Source: Candidatus Omnitrophota bacterium
GTDB lineage: Bacteria > Omnitrophota > Gorgyraeia > Zapsychrales > Fredricksoniimonadaceae
Length of the DNA stretch: 39,019 nt
Direction: 5' to 3'
NCBI GenBank assembly: GCA_028870995.1
Contig: JAGWOI010000020.1
Span: forward strand, 1 to 39,019
In this document: positions 16,872 through 27,703 of the stretch, one piece after another
Layout: each line of letters begins with the position of its first letter
Position numbering within the stretch: the first letter of the stretch is position 1
Position numbers and translations under genes: made by a program
Notes under the pieces: model-generated
The model's input: only the letters and a program-made list of their open reading frames with translations
The model's database searches: none
Told to the model about the DNA's origin: nothing

Positions 16872-17483
16872 TTATTGCTGAGCCCTTGTCTCATTCTTAG
16901 GTAAAACAACGATCTCGACGCGGCGGTTGGCCTGACGTCCCGCCTTGGTCGCATTGGAGGCGACCGGACGGTATTGCCCATAACCAATGGCCGACAAACG
17001 GGGCTCGGAAATGCCTTTGCCGATCAAATAATGCAGCACGGACAAGGCACGGGCCGTGGACAGTTCCCAGTTGGATTTCCAATGGGATTTTCTGATGGGC
17101 TGGTTGTCCGTATGCCCCTCGATACCGACGTTCAAATCGGAAACGGTGGTATTGAGGACATTGGCGACTTTGTCCAATTTGGCATCGGCGTCCGGGCGCA
17201 GCTTGGCCTTGCCGGAATCAAACAATACCTCGGAAACGAAGGTAATGACCAGGCCTTTGTTCTCCATTTCCACCTTCACCTGCTTATTGTTGATCTCGTT
17301 TTGAAGGCGTTTTTCCAGCTCCTCCTTGGCACGCTGCAGCTCATCCAAATCGCTTCTCATCTTGGAAATCTTCTCAATATCCATGCGGCGGCCTTTTTGC
17401 AGGATGATGGTACAGCCGGAAAGCCCTAAAGCAAACACCAAGGCCAGGGAAATATTCATGAACAAAACCTTGTAAGCACGCAT
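16872..17483 (-). CDS. OmpA-family lipoprotein with peptidoglycan-binding domain
   Basis: A 203-aa lipoprotein. The signal peptide ends in the lipobox LSGC with Cys24 as lipidation site. Residues ~35-70 form a short coiled coil (MRSDLDELQRAKEELEKRL). The C-terminal ~120 residues are an OmpA/MotB peptidoglycan-binding domain: VLFDSGKAKLRPDADAKLDK, GHTDNQPI, NWELSTARALSVLHYLI, IGYGQYRPVASN and NRRVEIVV. It should tether an envelope membrane to peptidoglycan, similar to Pal. An AGGAGG site sits close upstream of the ATG at 17483, and a promoter lies at 17537-17565. It is followed at once by the coiled-coil membrane protein. Confidence 0.9.
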   Translation of the reverse strand: MRAYKVLFMNISLALVFALGLSGCTIILQKGRRMDIEKISKMRSDLDELQRAKEELEKRLQNEINNKQVKVEMENKGLVITFVSEVLFDSGKAKLRPDADAKLDKVANVLNTTVSDLNVGIEGHTDNQPIRKSHWKSNWELSTARALSVLHYLIGKGISEPRLSAIGYGQYRPVASNATKAGRQANRRVEIVVLPKNETRAQQ

Positions 17484-17536
17484 TACCTTCCTCCTCTTTA
17501 TTAAGAAATCAAGTTGATACCATATTATTGAAACTC

Positions 17537-17565
17537 AAATTATCACAGGCAGTTACGAAAGTCAA
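17537..17565 (-). promoter_or_regulatory. Sigma70-like promoter for the OmpA-like operon
   Basis: On the minus strand TTGACT (17565-17560) is followed after 17 bases by TAATTT (17542-17537). This predicts a start near 17530 and a leader of about 45 nt before the OmpA-like gene. An alternative -10, GATAAT, has 15-bp spacing. Confidence 0.55.
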
Positions 17566-17598
17566 GCTTTAACGGACGGCCGGTTTTATTCAAAGATA

Positions 17599-19543
<1,945 letters not shown>

Positions 19544-19546
19544 GCG

Positions 19547-21133
19547 CTATACCTTAATGGCTTTGACAAAAAGGATATTTTTGGTCTTGCGCAACTTCTC
19601 GATCACGGATTCAGGGATCTCACTGTCAACATTCACGACACTGACCGCAACGCCATGCTGGTCTTCCCGGCCCAGGGTAATACCGGCGATGTTGATGTTT
19701 TCCGCGGCCAGCAAGGTTCCGATCGCGCCCACAATGCCGGGCTTGTCGTTATTATTGATAAAAAGCATGTGCCCCTGGGGCACGGTCTCAACATAGACAT
19801 TATTGATCTTCACGATGCGCGGCTGCTTGTTGCTGGACAAGGTCCCCAAGAGATAAAAAGGCTCCTTGTCCGTGGCAATGTCCAGGGCGATGGAATTGAC
19901 ATACTCGCCTTCCTGGCTGGAAACAATTTCCTTAATATTGATGCCGCGTTCCTTCATCATATTCAAGGCATTGATGGTGTTGACCTCTTCCCCTAAGGCA
20001 GGCGACAACAATCCATGAGCCAAGGCCATGGTCACGGCCGTGACCTTTTCCTTGGCAACGGCGCCGCTGTAGGTGATGGTGACATGGCTGATACGGCCTT
20101 GCACCAGTTGGCCGGCGAATTTGCCCATCCCCTGGGCCAATTTCAAATACGGCTCAATGGCCCTATAGGATTCCATGGACAGGGACGGGAAATTAGCGGC
20201 ATTGCGGATACCGGCACCGGTCAGGGCGTCTTTAACCGCGTGCGCGATCTCGATGGCCACGTTCAATTGGGCCTCGGAAGTGGAGGCACCCAGATGCGGG
20301 GTGGTGATGCAATTATCCATTTTGAATAAAGGGGAATTAAAATCCGGCGGTTCTACTTCGTACACATCCAAGGCCGCCCCGGCGATACGCTTTTCCTGCA
20401 GGGCCTTGATCAAGGCTGCCTCATCAATGATACCTCCCCTGGCGCAGTTGATCAGGCGCGCACTTTTTTTCATGAGCGCGATCTGCTCCTCACCGATCAT
20501 ATGGGTGGTCTCCTCCGTTTTGGGGATATGCACGGTGATATAGTCGGCGGTCTTGTAAATTTCGTTGAGATCCACCAGTTTGATGCCGTTTTTGGCGGCG
20601 ATTTCAGCGGAAAGATAGGGATCAAAACCCAAGGTGATCATGCCGTAACCCTGCGCCATCTTGGCCACGGTCGAGCCGATGCGGCCCAGGCCGATGATCC
20701 CCAGCACCTTGCCGTAAAGTTCGACGCCGGTAAACTTGGAACGCTCCCACTTGCCTGATTTCAAGGAAGCCACGGCCTGCGGAATGTTGCGCGACAGCGC
20801 CATGATGAGACTCATCGTGTGTTCGGCGGTGGAGGTGGTGTTGCCGGCAGGCGTGTTCATGGCCACCACACCCTTTTTGGTGGCGGCCGGCAGATCCACA
20901 TTGTCCAACCCGACGCCGGCCCGGCCGATGACCTTCAATTTATCTGCCGCCTCGATAATAGGCGAGGTGACCTGGGTGCCGGAACGCACGATCAAGGCAT
21001 CGTAATCCCCGATGATCTTTTTCAATTCATCCGCCGGGAGTCCGAATTTGCAATCCACGGTAAAACGCTTGTCCGCAGCCAGAATATCCAAACCCTCTTT
21101 TTCCAATTTGTCGCTGACCAGAATCTTGAACAT
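19547..21133 (-). CDS. serA: D-3-phosphoglycerate dehydrogenase (long form with ACT domain)
   Basis: SerA oxidises 3-phosphoglycerate to 3-phosphohydroxypyruvate with NAD, the first step of serine synthesis. The 528-aa product has the substrate-binding part (IVRSGTQVTSPIIEAADKLK, IGRAGVGLDNVD), NAD-binding GIIGLGRIGSTVA, INCARGGIIDEAAL, and catalytic TTPHLGAST with the His. The intervening ASB-type domain (about 320-450) and a C-terminal ACT domain (about 455-528, INNNDKPGIVGAIGTLL) mark the long type 1 form, commonly inhibited by serine. It is directly downstream of a class V aminotransferase that can supply the next step. Confidence 0.97.
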   Translation of the reverse strand: MFKILVSDKLEKEGLDILAADKRFTVDCKFGLPADELKKIIGDYDALIVRSGTQVTSPIIEAADKLKVIGRAGVGLDNVDLPAATKKGVVAMNTPAGNTTSTAEHTMSLIMALSRNIPQAVASLKSGKWERSKFTGVELYGKVLGIIGLGRIGSTVAKMAQGYGMITLGFDPYLSAEIAAKNGIKLVDLNEIYKTADYITVHIPKTEETTHMIGEEQIALMKKSARLINCARGGIIDEAALIKALQEKRIAGAALDVYEVEPPDFNSPLFKMDNCITTPHLGASTSEAQLNVAIEIAHAVKDALTGAGIRNAANFPSLSMESYRAIEPYLKLAQGMGKFAGQLVQGRISHVTITYSGAVAKEKVTAVTMALAHGLLSPALGEEVNTINALNMMKERGINIKEIVSSQEGEYVNSIALDIATDKEPFYLLGTLSSNKQPRIVKINNVYVETVPQGHMLFINNNDKPGIVGAIGTLLAAENINIAGITLGREDQHGVAVSVVNVDSEIPESVIEKLRKTKNILFVKAIKV

Positions 21134-21137
21134 AAAC

Positions 21138-22283
21138 CTATCCTTTGCTGTTTAAAACTTTCTGAGCCGCTGTCAAAGCAGCGCCCAATTCAAATTTATG
21201 CCCCATCTGATGCAAAACTTTTTCCAAGCAGGCCAGGCCCGTGAGGATATCGTATTCATCCAAAGCGCCCATATGCGCCATGCGGATGACCTTGCCCTTC
21301 AGATGGTCCTGTCCCCCAGCAAAGGTGATGCCGTGGGTATCGCGCATGGTCTTGGTCAGTTTCTCGCCATCGATGCCTGCCGGGACCTTGACCGCTGTCA
21401 ACACATTGGTGGAACAGGCTGGGTCAGGGAACAATTCCAAACCAATGGCCGCACACCCGGCGCGCACCGCGCGGGCCAGGTGGGCATAGCGGGCGAACAT
21501 ATTGTTCAAGCCTTCCTTTTTGATCATGTTCAGGCTTTCCACCATGGCGATCATGACGCCGATGGCCGGTGTAAAGGGCGTATCGATCTTGGCCATGGCC
21601 GCCTTGCATTCGCGCAAGTCAAAATAATAACGCGGGGACGTGCATTTATTGATAAGTTCAATGGCCTTGGGCGAAGCGCTGACAAAGGCCAGGCCAGGCG
21701 GCAGCATGAACCCTTTATGCGAGCCGGAGACAACCACGTCGCAATGCCATTCATCGGTCTTGATCTCCTGGACAGCCAGGCCTGAGACCGCATCCACCAC
21801 CAAAACAGCCGGGGTATTTTTGACTGCCTCGCCGATGGCTTTGACATCAGGCGTCACGCCTGTCGAGGTCTCGGCCAGGGTGATGAAGACGGCCTTGGTG
21901 TCAGGATGGGCAGCCAGGAGCGATTTGATCTCAGCGGCGGTAGGCGCCTTGCCCCATTGCACCTTGTGCACCACGGTGTTGGCCTTATAGGTCTGGCAAA
22001 GCTCCACCCAGCGTTCGCCGAATTTGCCGCCGTCGACCGCAATGGCTTTGTCACCCGGGGAAAGCAGGTTGACCACCGCCGCCTCCATGGCGCCGGACCC
22101 GGAAGACGTCAGAATGTAGATGTCATTCTTGGTCTGGAAGACTTCTTTCAACCCCTCCACCACCTGTTTGATATTCTCCTGGAATTGCGGGGTGCGGTGA
22201 TGGATGATGGGCCGTCCCAAAACCTCGCAAAGTTGGGGCGGTACCTGGGTCGGTCCGGGGGTCAACAACAGATTGCGTTTCAT
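21138..22283 (-). CDS. Class V aminotransferase (serine/alanine-glyoxylate type), probable phosphoserine-step enzyme
   Basis: A 381-aa PLP enzyme of the alanine-glyoxylate/serine-pyruvate aminotransferase family. The N-terminus LLTPGPTQVPP is diagnostic, followed by LTSSGSGAMEAAVVNL, VVDAVSGL and the PLP lysine in SGSHKGFMLPPG (Lys190). The C-terminal domain contains RMAHMGALDEYDILTGL. It lies 4 bases before serA, so a role in serine synthesis (transamination of phosphohydroxypyruvate, replacing SerC) is a sound inference. Glyoxylate or pyruvate as acceptor cannot be excluded. No serC or serB is in the window. Confidence 0.88.
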   Translation of the reverse strand: MKRNLLLTPGPTQVPPQLCEVLGRPIIHHRTPQFQENIKQVVEGLKEVFQTKNDIYILTSSGSGAMEAAVVNLLSPGDKAIAVDGGKFGERWVELCQTYKANTVVHKVQWGKAPTAAEIKSLLAAHPDTKAVFITLAETSTGVTPDVKAIGEAVKNTPAVLVVDAVSGLAVQEIKTDEWHCDVVVSGSHKGFMLPPGLAFVSASPKAIELINKCTSPRYYFDLRECKAAMAKIDTPFTPAIGVMIAMVESLNMIKKEGLNNMFARYAHLARAVRAGCAAIGLELFPDPACSTNVLTAVKVPAGIDGEKLTKTMRDTHGITFAGGQDHLKGKVIRMAHMGALDEYDILTGLACLEKVLHQMGHKFELGAALTAAQKVLNSKG

Positions 22284-22304
22284 GGGGCACTACCTTTCTT
22301 TTCT

Positions 22305-22913
22305 TTATTTAATGGCTTCACCAAAATGGGTTATCACGCCGTCGATCAAACCATAATCCTTGGATTCCTGCGCGGACATGAAGAAATCACGGTCGGTGTC
22401 CTTGACAATCCTGTCGAGCGGCTGGCCGCTGTGCCTGGACAAAAGCTTATTGAGCTCGTCCTTCATCCGCAAAATTTCCTGGGCCTGAATGTGGATATCG
22501 CTGGCCGTGCCCTGCGTACCGCCCCAGGGCTGGTGGATCATGATGCGCGAATAAGGAAGCGCGTAGCGTTTGCCCTTGGCACCGGCGGTCAACAGCACCG
22601 CCCCCATGCTGGCGGCCTGGCCGATGCAGCAGGTCACCACATCCGGCTTGACGTACTGCATGGTGTCATAAATGGCCAAACCGGCGGTCACGGACCCTCC
22701 GGGAGAATTGATATAAAGGAAGATGTCCTTTTCTTTGTCCTCGGACTGCAAAAACAAAAGCTGGGCGATGATCAAATTGGCCACATGATCATCCACGGCC
22801 GTGCCTAAAAATACAATGCGCTCCTTCAAAAGCCGGGAATAAATGTCATAGGCGCGCTCGCCATGGGTCGTTTTCTCGACTACCATCGGAACTAATATTT
22901 GTGCTTTTTCCAT
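22305..22913 (-). CDS. clpP: ATP-dependent Clp protease proteolytic subunit
   Basis: ClpP forms the tetradecameric serine protease chamber. I place the start at the ATG at 22913 ([15 protein letters not shown]), preceded by a strong GGAGG site. The open frame extends to 22979, but the extra part overlaps tig. In the 202-aa product the catalytic triad is Ser102 ([11 protein letters not shown]), His127 ([11 protein letters not shown]) and Asp176 ([12 protein letters not shown]). The order tig-clpP is conserved, but the usual next gene, clpX, is replaced by the serine-pathway genes. Confidence 0.97.
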   Translation of the reverse strand: MEKAQILVPMVVEKTTHGERAYDIYSRLLKERIVFLGTAVDDHVANLIIAQLLFLQSEDKEKDIFLYINSPGGSVTAGLAIYDTMQYVKPDVVTCCIGQAASMGAVLLTAGAKGKRYALPYSRIMIHQPWGGTQGTASDIHIQAQEILRMKDELNKLLSRHSGQPLDRIVKDTDRDFFMSAQESKDYGLIDGVITHFGEAIK

Positions 22914-22935
22914 ATTCAGGACCTCCTCAAAAAAT

Positions 22936-23826
22936 TTATTTAGCGTCCTTCCAAGCGGCCTCTTTGAGCAAAAACTCAATAACCTTCATCGGCAGACTGT
23001 CATTGGGATCGGTGACAGTGATATTCTCGCGCTTGGCAATTTCTTCTAAAACCAAATAAACCTTTACCTCGCGCTCAACCACCGGCTGCAGTTGCGTGGT
23101 GAGCTCTTCGGCTTTTTTCTTCAACTCCTCATCATTGGTGCCTTGGGATTTAAGCCGGCGTAAAGCTTCATTTAAACGGTAATGCAACTGCCGCTTGACC
23201 AGGGATTGAGGAACAATCAGTTTAGCACTTTTAAGTAATTCTTCCACTATTTGATTCTCAATATCCATGCGGTTGCTGCGGTCCTTGTCAAACTCCAGCT
23301 GGTGCTTAAGAGCCTTCTTGAACTCCTCCAGGCTGGGGAAGCCCATACCCTTGGCAAACTTATCGTCGACTGTGATTTCTTCGCCGCGGCCCTTTTTGAA
23401 GAAATCCAGGGCCTTGGTGACCTCTTCCTCGCTCACTTCGCTGGTTTTGCGCTCAATGACAAGCCCCTTGTATTTACCGACCTCGACCTCCGGGCGGATG
23501 TCCAGCGTAGCGGTAAAGGTCAACACGCCGTCCTTGAAATCGACCTCGGAGATCTCCGGCAAGTCAATGGGATCCAATTTATGTTGATTGACTCCCTCAT
23601 GATAGGCCTCGGGGATAATCTTCTTGATGGTCTCATCCTTGGCCAGCTGCCCGTGGGAGTTGGCCAAAATGTGGCGGGGCACCTTGCCCTGGCGAAAACC
23701 CTTGACCTTGGCGTGCTTGCCGATCTCGGTGTACACTTCGTCCATGGCCTTGGTGACTTTCTCACGGGGGATTTCAAATTTCATTTCGCGTTTTAATGCG
23801 TCTACTTTTTTGACATCAACTTTCAT
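22936..23826 (-). CDS. tig: Trigger factor lacking the PPIase (FKBP) domain
   Basis: Trigger factor is the ribosome-associated chaperone. The 296-aa product has the ribosome-binding N-terminal domain with the signature GFRQGKVP (43-50) and the following domain ([23 protein letters not shown]). After the short linker [23 protein letters not shown] it passes directly to the C-terminal helical arms ([40 protein letters not shown]). The ~90-residue FKBP-type PPIase domain normally between these parts is missing, which explains the short length (typical 430 aa). Both flanking segments stay in frame and conserved, so this looks like a true domain loss, not a sequencing error. It precedes clpP. Confidence 0.93.
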   Translation of the reverse strand: MKVDVKKVDALKREMKFEIPREKVTKAMDEVYTEIGKHAKVKGFRQGKVPRHILANSHGQLAKDETIKKIIPEAYHEGVNQHKLDPIDLPEISEVDFKDGVLTFTATLDIRPEVEVGKYKGLVIERKTSEVSEEEVTKALDFFKKGRGEEITVDDKFAKGMGFPSLEEFKKALKHQLEFDKDRSNRMDIENQIVEELLKSAKLIVPQSLVKRQLHYRLNEALRRLKSQGTNDEELKKKAEELTTQLQPVVEREVKVYLVLEEIAKRENITVTDPNDSLPMKVIEFLLKEAAWKDAK

Positions 23827-23839
23827 GATACGTACCTTT

Positions 23840-24562
23840 CTACATTGTGAACTTTTCGCCTAGATAAATTTTGCGGGCCTTGGGGTCGTTGATCAGGTCG
23901 TGGGCCGTACCCGAAATGAGCACGCGGCCGTCAGCTACCAGATAGGCCCGGTCAGTGATGGATAGCGTCTCACGGACATTGTGATCTGTCAATAAAATCC
24001 CCAAACCCCTTTTCTTCAAATCCTTGATGATCTCCTGCGCCTCGGCCACCACAATGGGATCAATGCCGGAAAACGGCTCATCCAGCAGCAAGAACGAGGG
24101 TTTGGTCACCAGCGCCCGGGTGATTTCCAGACGCCGGCGCTCCCCGCCGGAAAGCGTGTAGGCCTTGGCACGGGCCAAATGGGAAATGTTCAGTTCCTCC
24201 AGCAGGGATTCCAGACGGCGGCGCCGCTCGATGGGGCTGAGATTCAAGGTTTCCAAAATCGCCATGATGTTCTGCTCCACGGTAAGCTTGCGGAAAATCG
24301 AACTTTCCTGGGCGAGATAACCCATCCCCAAACGGCAGCGCTCATGGATGGGTTTTTTAGTGATGTCTTCCTGATCGAAAATCACCTGCCCCTGCTCAGG
24401 GCTTATGATCCCCACCACCATGTAAAAGCTTGTGGTCTTGCCCGCACCGTTGGGCCCCAGAAGACCGACGATCTCCGAACGGCCGACGGTGATATTCAAG
24501 CCGTCCACCACCTTGCGGCCGCCGTAAATTTTGACCAGATTTTTAGCTTCAAGTAATCTCAT
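23840..24562 (-). CDS. lptB: LPS export ABC transporter ATP-binding protein LptB
   Basis: LptB is the ATPase dimer that powers LPS extraction from the inner membrane with LptFG. In the 240-aa product: Walker A GPNGAGKTT (36-44), the LptB-typical LAQESSIFRKLTVEQNIMAILE, signature LSGGERRR, Walker B FLLLDEPFSGIDP, switch His in LLTDHNVRETL, and the LptB-specific C-terminal end (PKARKIYLGEKF). It follows the fused lptC-lptA gene by 8 bases and precedes tig. lptF and lptG are not in the window. Confidence 0.96.
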   Translation of the reverse strand: MRLLEAKNLVKIYGGRKVVDGLNITVGRSEIVGLLGPNGAGKTTSFYMVVGIISPEQGQVIFDQEDITKKPIHERCRLGMGYLAQESSIFRKLTVEQNIMAILETLNLSPIERRRRLESLLEELNISHLARAKAYTLSGGERRRLEITRALVTKPSFLLLDEPFSGIDPIVVAEAQEIIKDLKKRGLGILLTDHNVRETLSITDRAYLVADGRVLISGTAHDLINDPKARKIYLGEKFTM

Positions 24563-24570
24563 TTAGTGAC

Positions 24571-25428
24571 TCATTTGCCCATGGGCTGAAACATACCGTT
24601 GCCCTTGGTGCTGCCGGTATCGAAGACGATCTTGGGACGGCCGATCATGGTCAGCATCTGCGTGTCGCCTTCATAAATCATCTTGTTCGCATAACTTACA
24701 TTAGGCCCTTGCACCACCTTCACATGGCCGGTACAGATGGCTTTCTTTATTTTCTTGGTGGCCTGGTCCATCCAAATTTCCATTTTATCGCAATACAGCT
24801 GGCGGCCGGTGGACGCCTCAACCGCCACCACATTATCGGTAAAGACCGCGTACATGGCGGCCTGGTTCATCTGCATGGGGCCGTCCGACGTAATGGTGAT
24901 GACCTGGCCGTCCCCCTTGCCTTTGGGAGGCTCCATGGTGGCCTTGACATGCTTGTTGATCTGGGCGTTCTTTAAATTCGGATGCGCCACCAACCCCTGC
25001 CCCGTCACCACTCCCTGGGGGTCGACGATCTTGACCGGAGCCTGGGTTGTCACCAGGTCTTTGTTCCGGTTGTAATCCAGGACATCCGTCGTCATTTGCG
25101 TGCCGCGGTCCTTGGAAGTAATGACCACATTGTCCTGCAAATGGATGTTGCCGTTGGTCTTGTTGATCGTGCCGTGGTCAGCCTTCAGATTGGCCTGCTG
25201 CTTGCCGTAAAAATTGGCATCGACCTTGGTGATCTGGATATTGCTCTGCGTGATATCCGCCTTGTCGCCATTGACATCCCAGGTCTTTTGACCCTGATTG
25301 TTATAGCCGTCAAGATTGAATCCCTGCAATTGCTGAGTGGGCGATGAAGGAGAATCCTCCTCATCAGCCTGAACACCAGCGCAGCACAAAACCAACATAA
25401 GCGAAAAAATCAATAGTTTAATGTCCAT
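24571..25428 (-). CDS. Fused LptC-LptA periplasmic LPS-transport protein
   Basis: A 285-aa exported protein (signal peptide about 1-21, cleavage near AGVQA). The first half (about 32-160) reads as an LptC periplasmic domain: LQGFNLDGYNNQGQKTWDVN, NFYGKQQANLKADHG, NGNIHLQDNVVITSKDRG, TTDVLDYNRNKDLVTTQAPV, GQGLVAHP. The second half (about 172-275) reads as an LptA/OstA domain: ITSDGPMQMN, FTDNVVAVEASTGRQLYCDKMEIW, KKAICTGHVKVVQGPNVSYANKMIY. Together they would form a continuous beta-jellyroll bridge between LptFGB and the outer-membrane LptD. It overlaps the kdsC end by 11 bases. No separate membrane anchor other than the signal peptide is seen. Confidence 0.85.
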   Translation of the reverse strand: MDIKLLIFSLMLVLCCAGVQADEEDSPSSPTQQLQGFNLDGYNNQGQKTWDVNGDKADITQSNIQITKVDANFYGKQQANLKADHGTINKTNGNIHLQDNVVITSKDRGTQMTTDVLDYNRNKDLVTTQAPVKIVDPQGVVTGQGLVAHPNLKNAQINKHVKATMEPPKGKGDGQVITITSDGPMQMNQAAMYAVFTDNVVAVEASTGRQLYCDKMEIWMDQATKKIKKAICTGHVKVVQGPNVSYANKMIYEGDTQMLTMIGRPKIVFDTGSTKGNGMFQPMGK

Positions 25429-25927
25429 AAAGTTGGGGTGTCCATTGTCCTTTGGCTTTTAAAATGAGTTCAACCGTTTCCCTGACGGCCCCCCGGCCGC
25501 CGCTTTTTTGGGTCACATAGTGGGCGGTCTGCTTGACTTCAAAGACCGCATTGGCCACCGCCACGGCAAATCCGCAGCGCTGCATGATCTTTAAATCCGC
25601 CACATCATCGCCGATAAAACAAACTTCCTCATCGCTGACCTTAAACTCGCGTAAACAAGATTCGTATGCGCTGAGCTTAGGATACACGCCGACATGGACT
25701 TTGTCGATTTTTAAATCCCTGGCGCGGTGGGCCACCACCCCTGACTCGCGGGCGGAGATGATCGCGGTTTTGATCCCGCATTGCTGCAAAAATACTATGC
25801 CGAAACCGTCCTGCACATCGAAATTCTTGGTCTCAACGCCGTTGGCATCGACAATGATGCTGCCGTCGGTCAAGACACCGTCCACATCCATGATCACCGC
25901 TTTGATGTTCTTCAAACGCTGTGCCAT
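25418..25927 (-). CDS. kdsC: 3-deoxy-D-manno-octulosonate 8-phosphate phosphatase KdsC
   Basis: KdsC is the HAD-family phosphatase releasing Kdo from Kdo-8-phosphate. The 169-aa product has the HAD motif I DVDGVLTDG (Asp14 nucleophile, Asp16), IISARESGVV as motif II, and CFIGDDVADL as motif IV. The C-terminal region TQKSGGRGAVRETVELIL is also typical. Its ATG overlaps the kdsD stop by one base (TGATG), and the gene overlaps lptC-lptA at its end, so the whole set is translationally coupled. Confidence 0.96.
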   Translation of the reverse strand: MAQRLKNIKAVIMDVDGVLTDGSIIVDANGVETKNFDVQDGFGIVFLQQCGIKTAIISARESGVVAHRARDLKIDKVHVGVYPKLSAYESCLREFKVSDEEVCFIGDDVADLKIMQRCGFAVAVANAVFEVKQTAHYVTQKSGGRGAVRETVELILKAKGQWTPQLYGH

Positions 25928-26883
25928 CAGAGCAATCCCGCTTTCAATAAATCCTGCACGTCCAAAAGCCCCACCACCCGGCCCTTTTGGTCCACCACCG
26001 GAAGCTCGTCGATCTTCTTGGTCTTGAGCATTTCGAAAGCCTGGGCCGCCAATTTTTCCTTGCGGATGGAAGACGGGTTTTTGGTCATGACCTCCGCCAC
26101 CTTTTTCTGCAAGACGCCGGGATCGGTTTCCAGATGGCGGCGCAAATCGCCGTCGGTAAAAATGCCCAGAAGCTTATGTTTGGCATCAACCACACAGGCA
26201 CAGCCGCAGCGGGCCTTGGTGATGGTCCATAGCGCGTCCTTGACGCGCGTCTGCCCCGAAACCTTGGCAAAAAACCCGTCGCGACGCATGATGTCTTCCG
26301 CACGCAGCAAGAGTCTGCGTCCCAGGCTGCCGCCGGGATGATACAAGGCAAAATCCTCTTTTCTAAACTTCTTACGGTCGATCAGGCACGCCGCCAGGGC
26401 ATCGCCCAAGGCCATGGTCACCGTTGTGGAAGCCATCGGCGCCAACCCCAACGGGCAGCCTTCGGAATCAACCGCAATGTTTAAAACCACATCCCCGTCG
26501 GCCGCCAGGGTAGATTTGAGATTGCCGGTCATGACAATGATCCTGGCTCCGATCTTCCGCAAGAGCGGCAGGACGCGCACCGTTTCCTCGGTCTCCCCGC
26601 TTTGGGAGATGACGATCACAATATCTTTGGCGGTAACCTGGCCCAAATCGCCGTGCAAACCTTCGGCACTGTGAAGAAAAATACTGGGCGTTCCCGTGGA
26701 GGACAAGGTGGCGGCCATCTTGCGGGCCACCAGGCCCGACTTGCCCATGCCGCAGACAACCACCCGGCCCGTGCATTTGGCCATCATTTCAACCGCGGCA
26801 TCGAAACCGGCCCCAAGCCGGCGCATCATGCGCTGAATGGCCTTGGCTTCGGTCGTTAATACCTGTCTGGCACGCTTAAGCAT
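25927..26883 (-). CDS. kdsD: Arabinose-5-phosphate isomerase KdsD (SIS-CBS)
   Basis: KdsD converts ribulose 5-phosphate to arabinose 5-phosphate, the first step of Kdo synthesis. The 318-aa product has an N-terminal SIS domain (VVVCGMGKSGLVARKMAATL, SQSGETEETVRVLP) with ASTTVTMALGDALAACL. Two CBS domains follow (about 200-318), with FTDGDLRRHLE and VGLLDVQDLLKAGLL. This is the typical KpsF/GutQ layout. It overlaps the kdsA end by 8 bases. Confidence 0.95.
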   Translation of the reverse strand: MLKRARQVLTTEAKAIQRMMRRLGAGFDAAVEMMAKCTGRVVVCGMGKSGLVARKMAATLSSTGTPSIFLHSAEGLHGDLGQVTAKDIVIVISQSGETEETVRVLPLLRKIGARIIVMTGNLKSTLAADGDVVLNIAVDSEGCPLGLAPMASTTVTMALGDALAACLIDRKKFRKEDFALYHPGGSLGRRLLLRAEDIMRRDGFFAKVSGQTRVKDALWTITKARCGCACVVDAKHKLLGIFTDGDLRRHLETDPGVLQKKVAEVMTKNPSSIRKEKLAAQAFEMLKTKKIDELPVVDQKGRVVGLLDVQDLLKAGLL

Positions 26884-27703
26884 TTTTGTCCCTCACCTGA
26901 TCGATGGCCGTCAGGTCTTTCAACAGCCTTTCCAAATTTTTTAACGGCAAACTATTGGGGCCATCCGAAAGAGCGCGGGATGGGTTGGGATGGGTTTCCA
27001 AAAACACGGCATCCACCCCGGCGGCCACGGCACAGCGGGCCAACAAGGGGATGTATTGGCTTTCCCCTCCTGATGATGTGCCCAAACCTCCCGGCTTCTG
27101 CACGCTGTGGGTGGCGTCGAACACCACCGGATAACCGCTCGCCCTCATGATGGACAAGGCCCTGAAATCCGTAATCAAATTATTGTATCCGAAACTGACC
27201 CCGCGCTCGGTCAACAGCAAACGGCGGTTGCCGGCCTCTTCCATTTTCTTGATAATGCCGCTCACATCCCACGGGGCCATGAACTGCCCTTTTTTGACAT
27301 TCACCGCCTTGCCTGTTTTAGCAGCAGCGGTGATCAAATCCGTCTGGCGGCACAGAAAAGCTGGTACCTGCACGATGTCCAAGACCTCGCCGGCCAGCTG
27401 GGCTTGAGCCACGTCATGCACGTCCGAAAGGACAGGCACGCCCAACTTTGACTGGATCTGAGAAAGCACTTTAAGCCCCTCGTAAAGCCCCGGGCCCCGG
27501 AAAGATTTGATTGAGGTGCGGTTGGCCTTATCGTAGCTGGCTTTAAAAACAAAGGGAACTTTAAGCTTCGTAGTGATCTTTTGAATGGCTTCGGCAATTT
27601 TTAATGTGCCGGCCGGTGATTCGATGACGCATGGCCCGGCGATCAATACCAGCTTTTGGGCGCCAAAAATCACCCGATCGTTGATTTTAACTTGTCGTAC
27701 CAT
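26876..27703 (-). CDS. kdsA: Kdo-8-phosphate synthase KdsA
   Basis: KdsA condenses arabinose 5-phosphate with phosphoenolpyruvate. The 275-aa product has LVLIAGPCVIES with Cys25, FKASYDKANRTSIKSFRGPG, IQVPAFLCRQTDLI-type sequence, VNVKKGQFMAPWD, and DATHSVQKPGG followed by THPNPSRALSDG. The Cys in GPC is the metal ligand of the metal-dependent KdsA class (as in Aquifex); metal-independent enzymes such as E. coli KdsA have Asn there. The gene start lies inside the kdsB 3' end (34-base overlap). No shorter start gives a better N-terminus. Confidence 0.95.
   Translation of the reverse strand: MVRQVKINDRVIFGAQKLVLIAGPCVIESPAGTLKIAEAIQKITTKLKVPFVFKASYDKANRTSIKSFRGPGLYEGLKVLSQIQSKLGVPVLSDVHDVAQAQLAGEVLDIVQVPAFLCRQTDLITAAAKTGKAVNVKKGQFMAPWDVSGIIKKMEEAGNRRLLLTERGVSFGYNNLITDFRALSIMRASGYPVVFDATHSVQKPGGLGTSSGGESQYIPLLARCAVAAGVDAVFLETHPNPSRALSDGPNSLPLKNLERLLKDLTAIDQVRDKNA

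Noticed and set aside
21906-22808. A 300-codon plus-strand open frame opposite the aminotransferase and clpP
   Set aside because: It spans two well-supported genes on the other strand and the intergenic space; no recognisable protein sequence.
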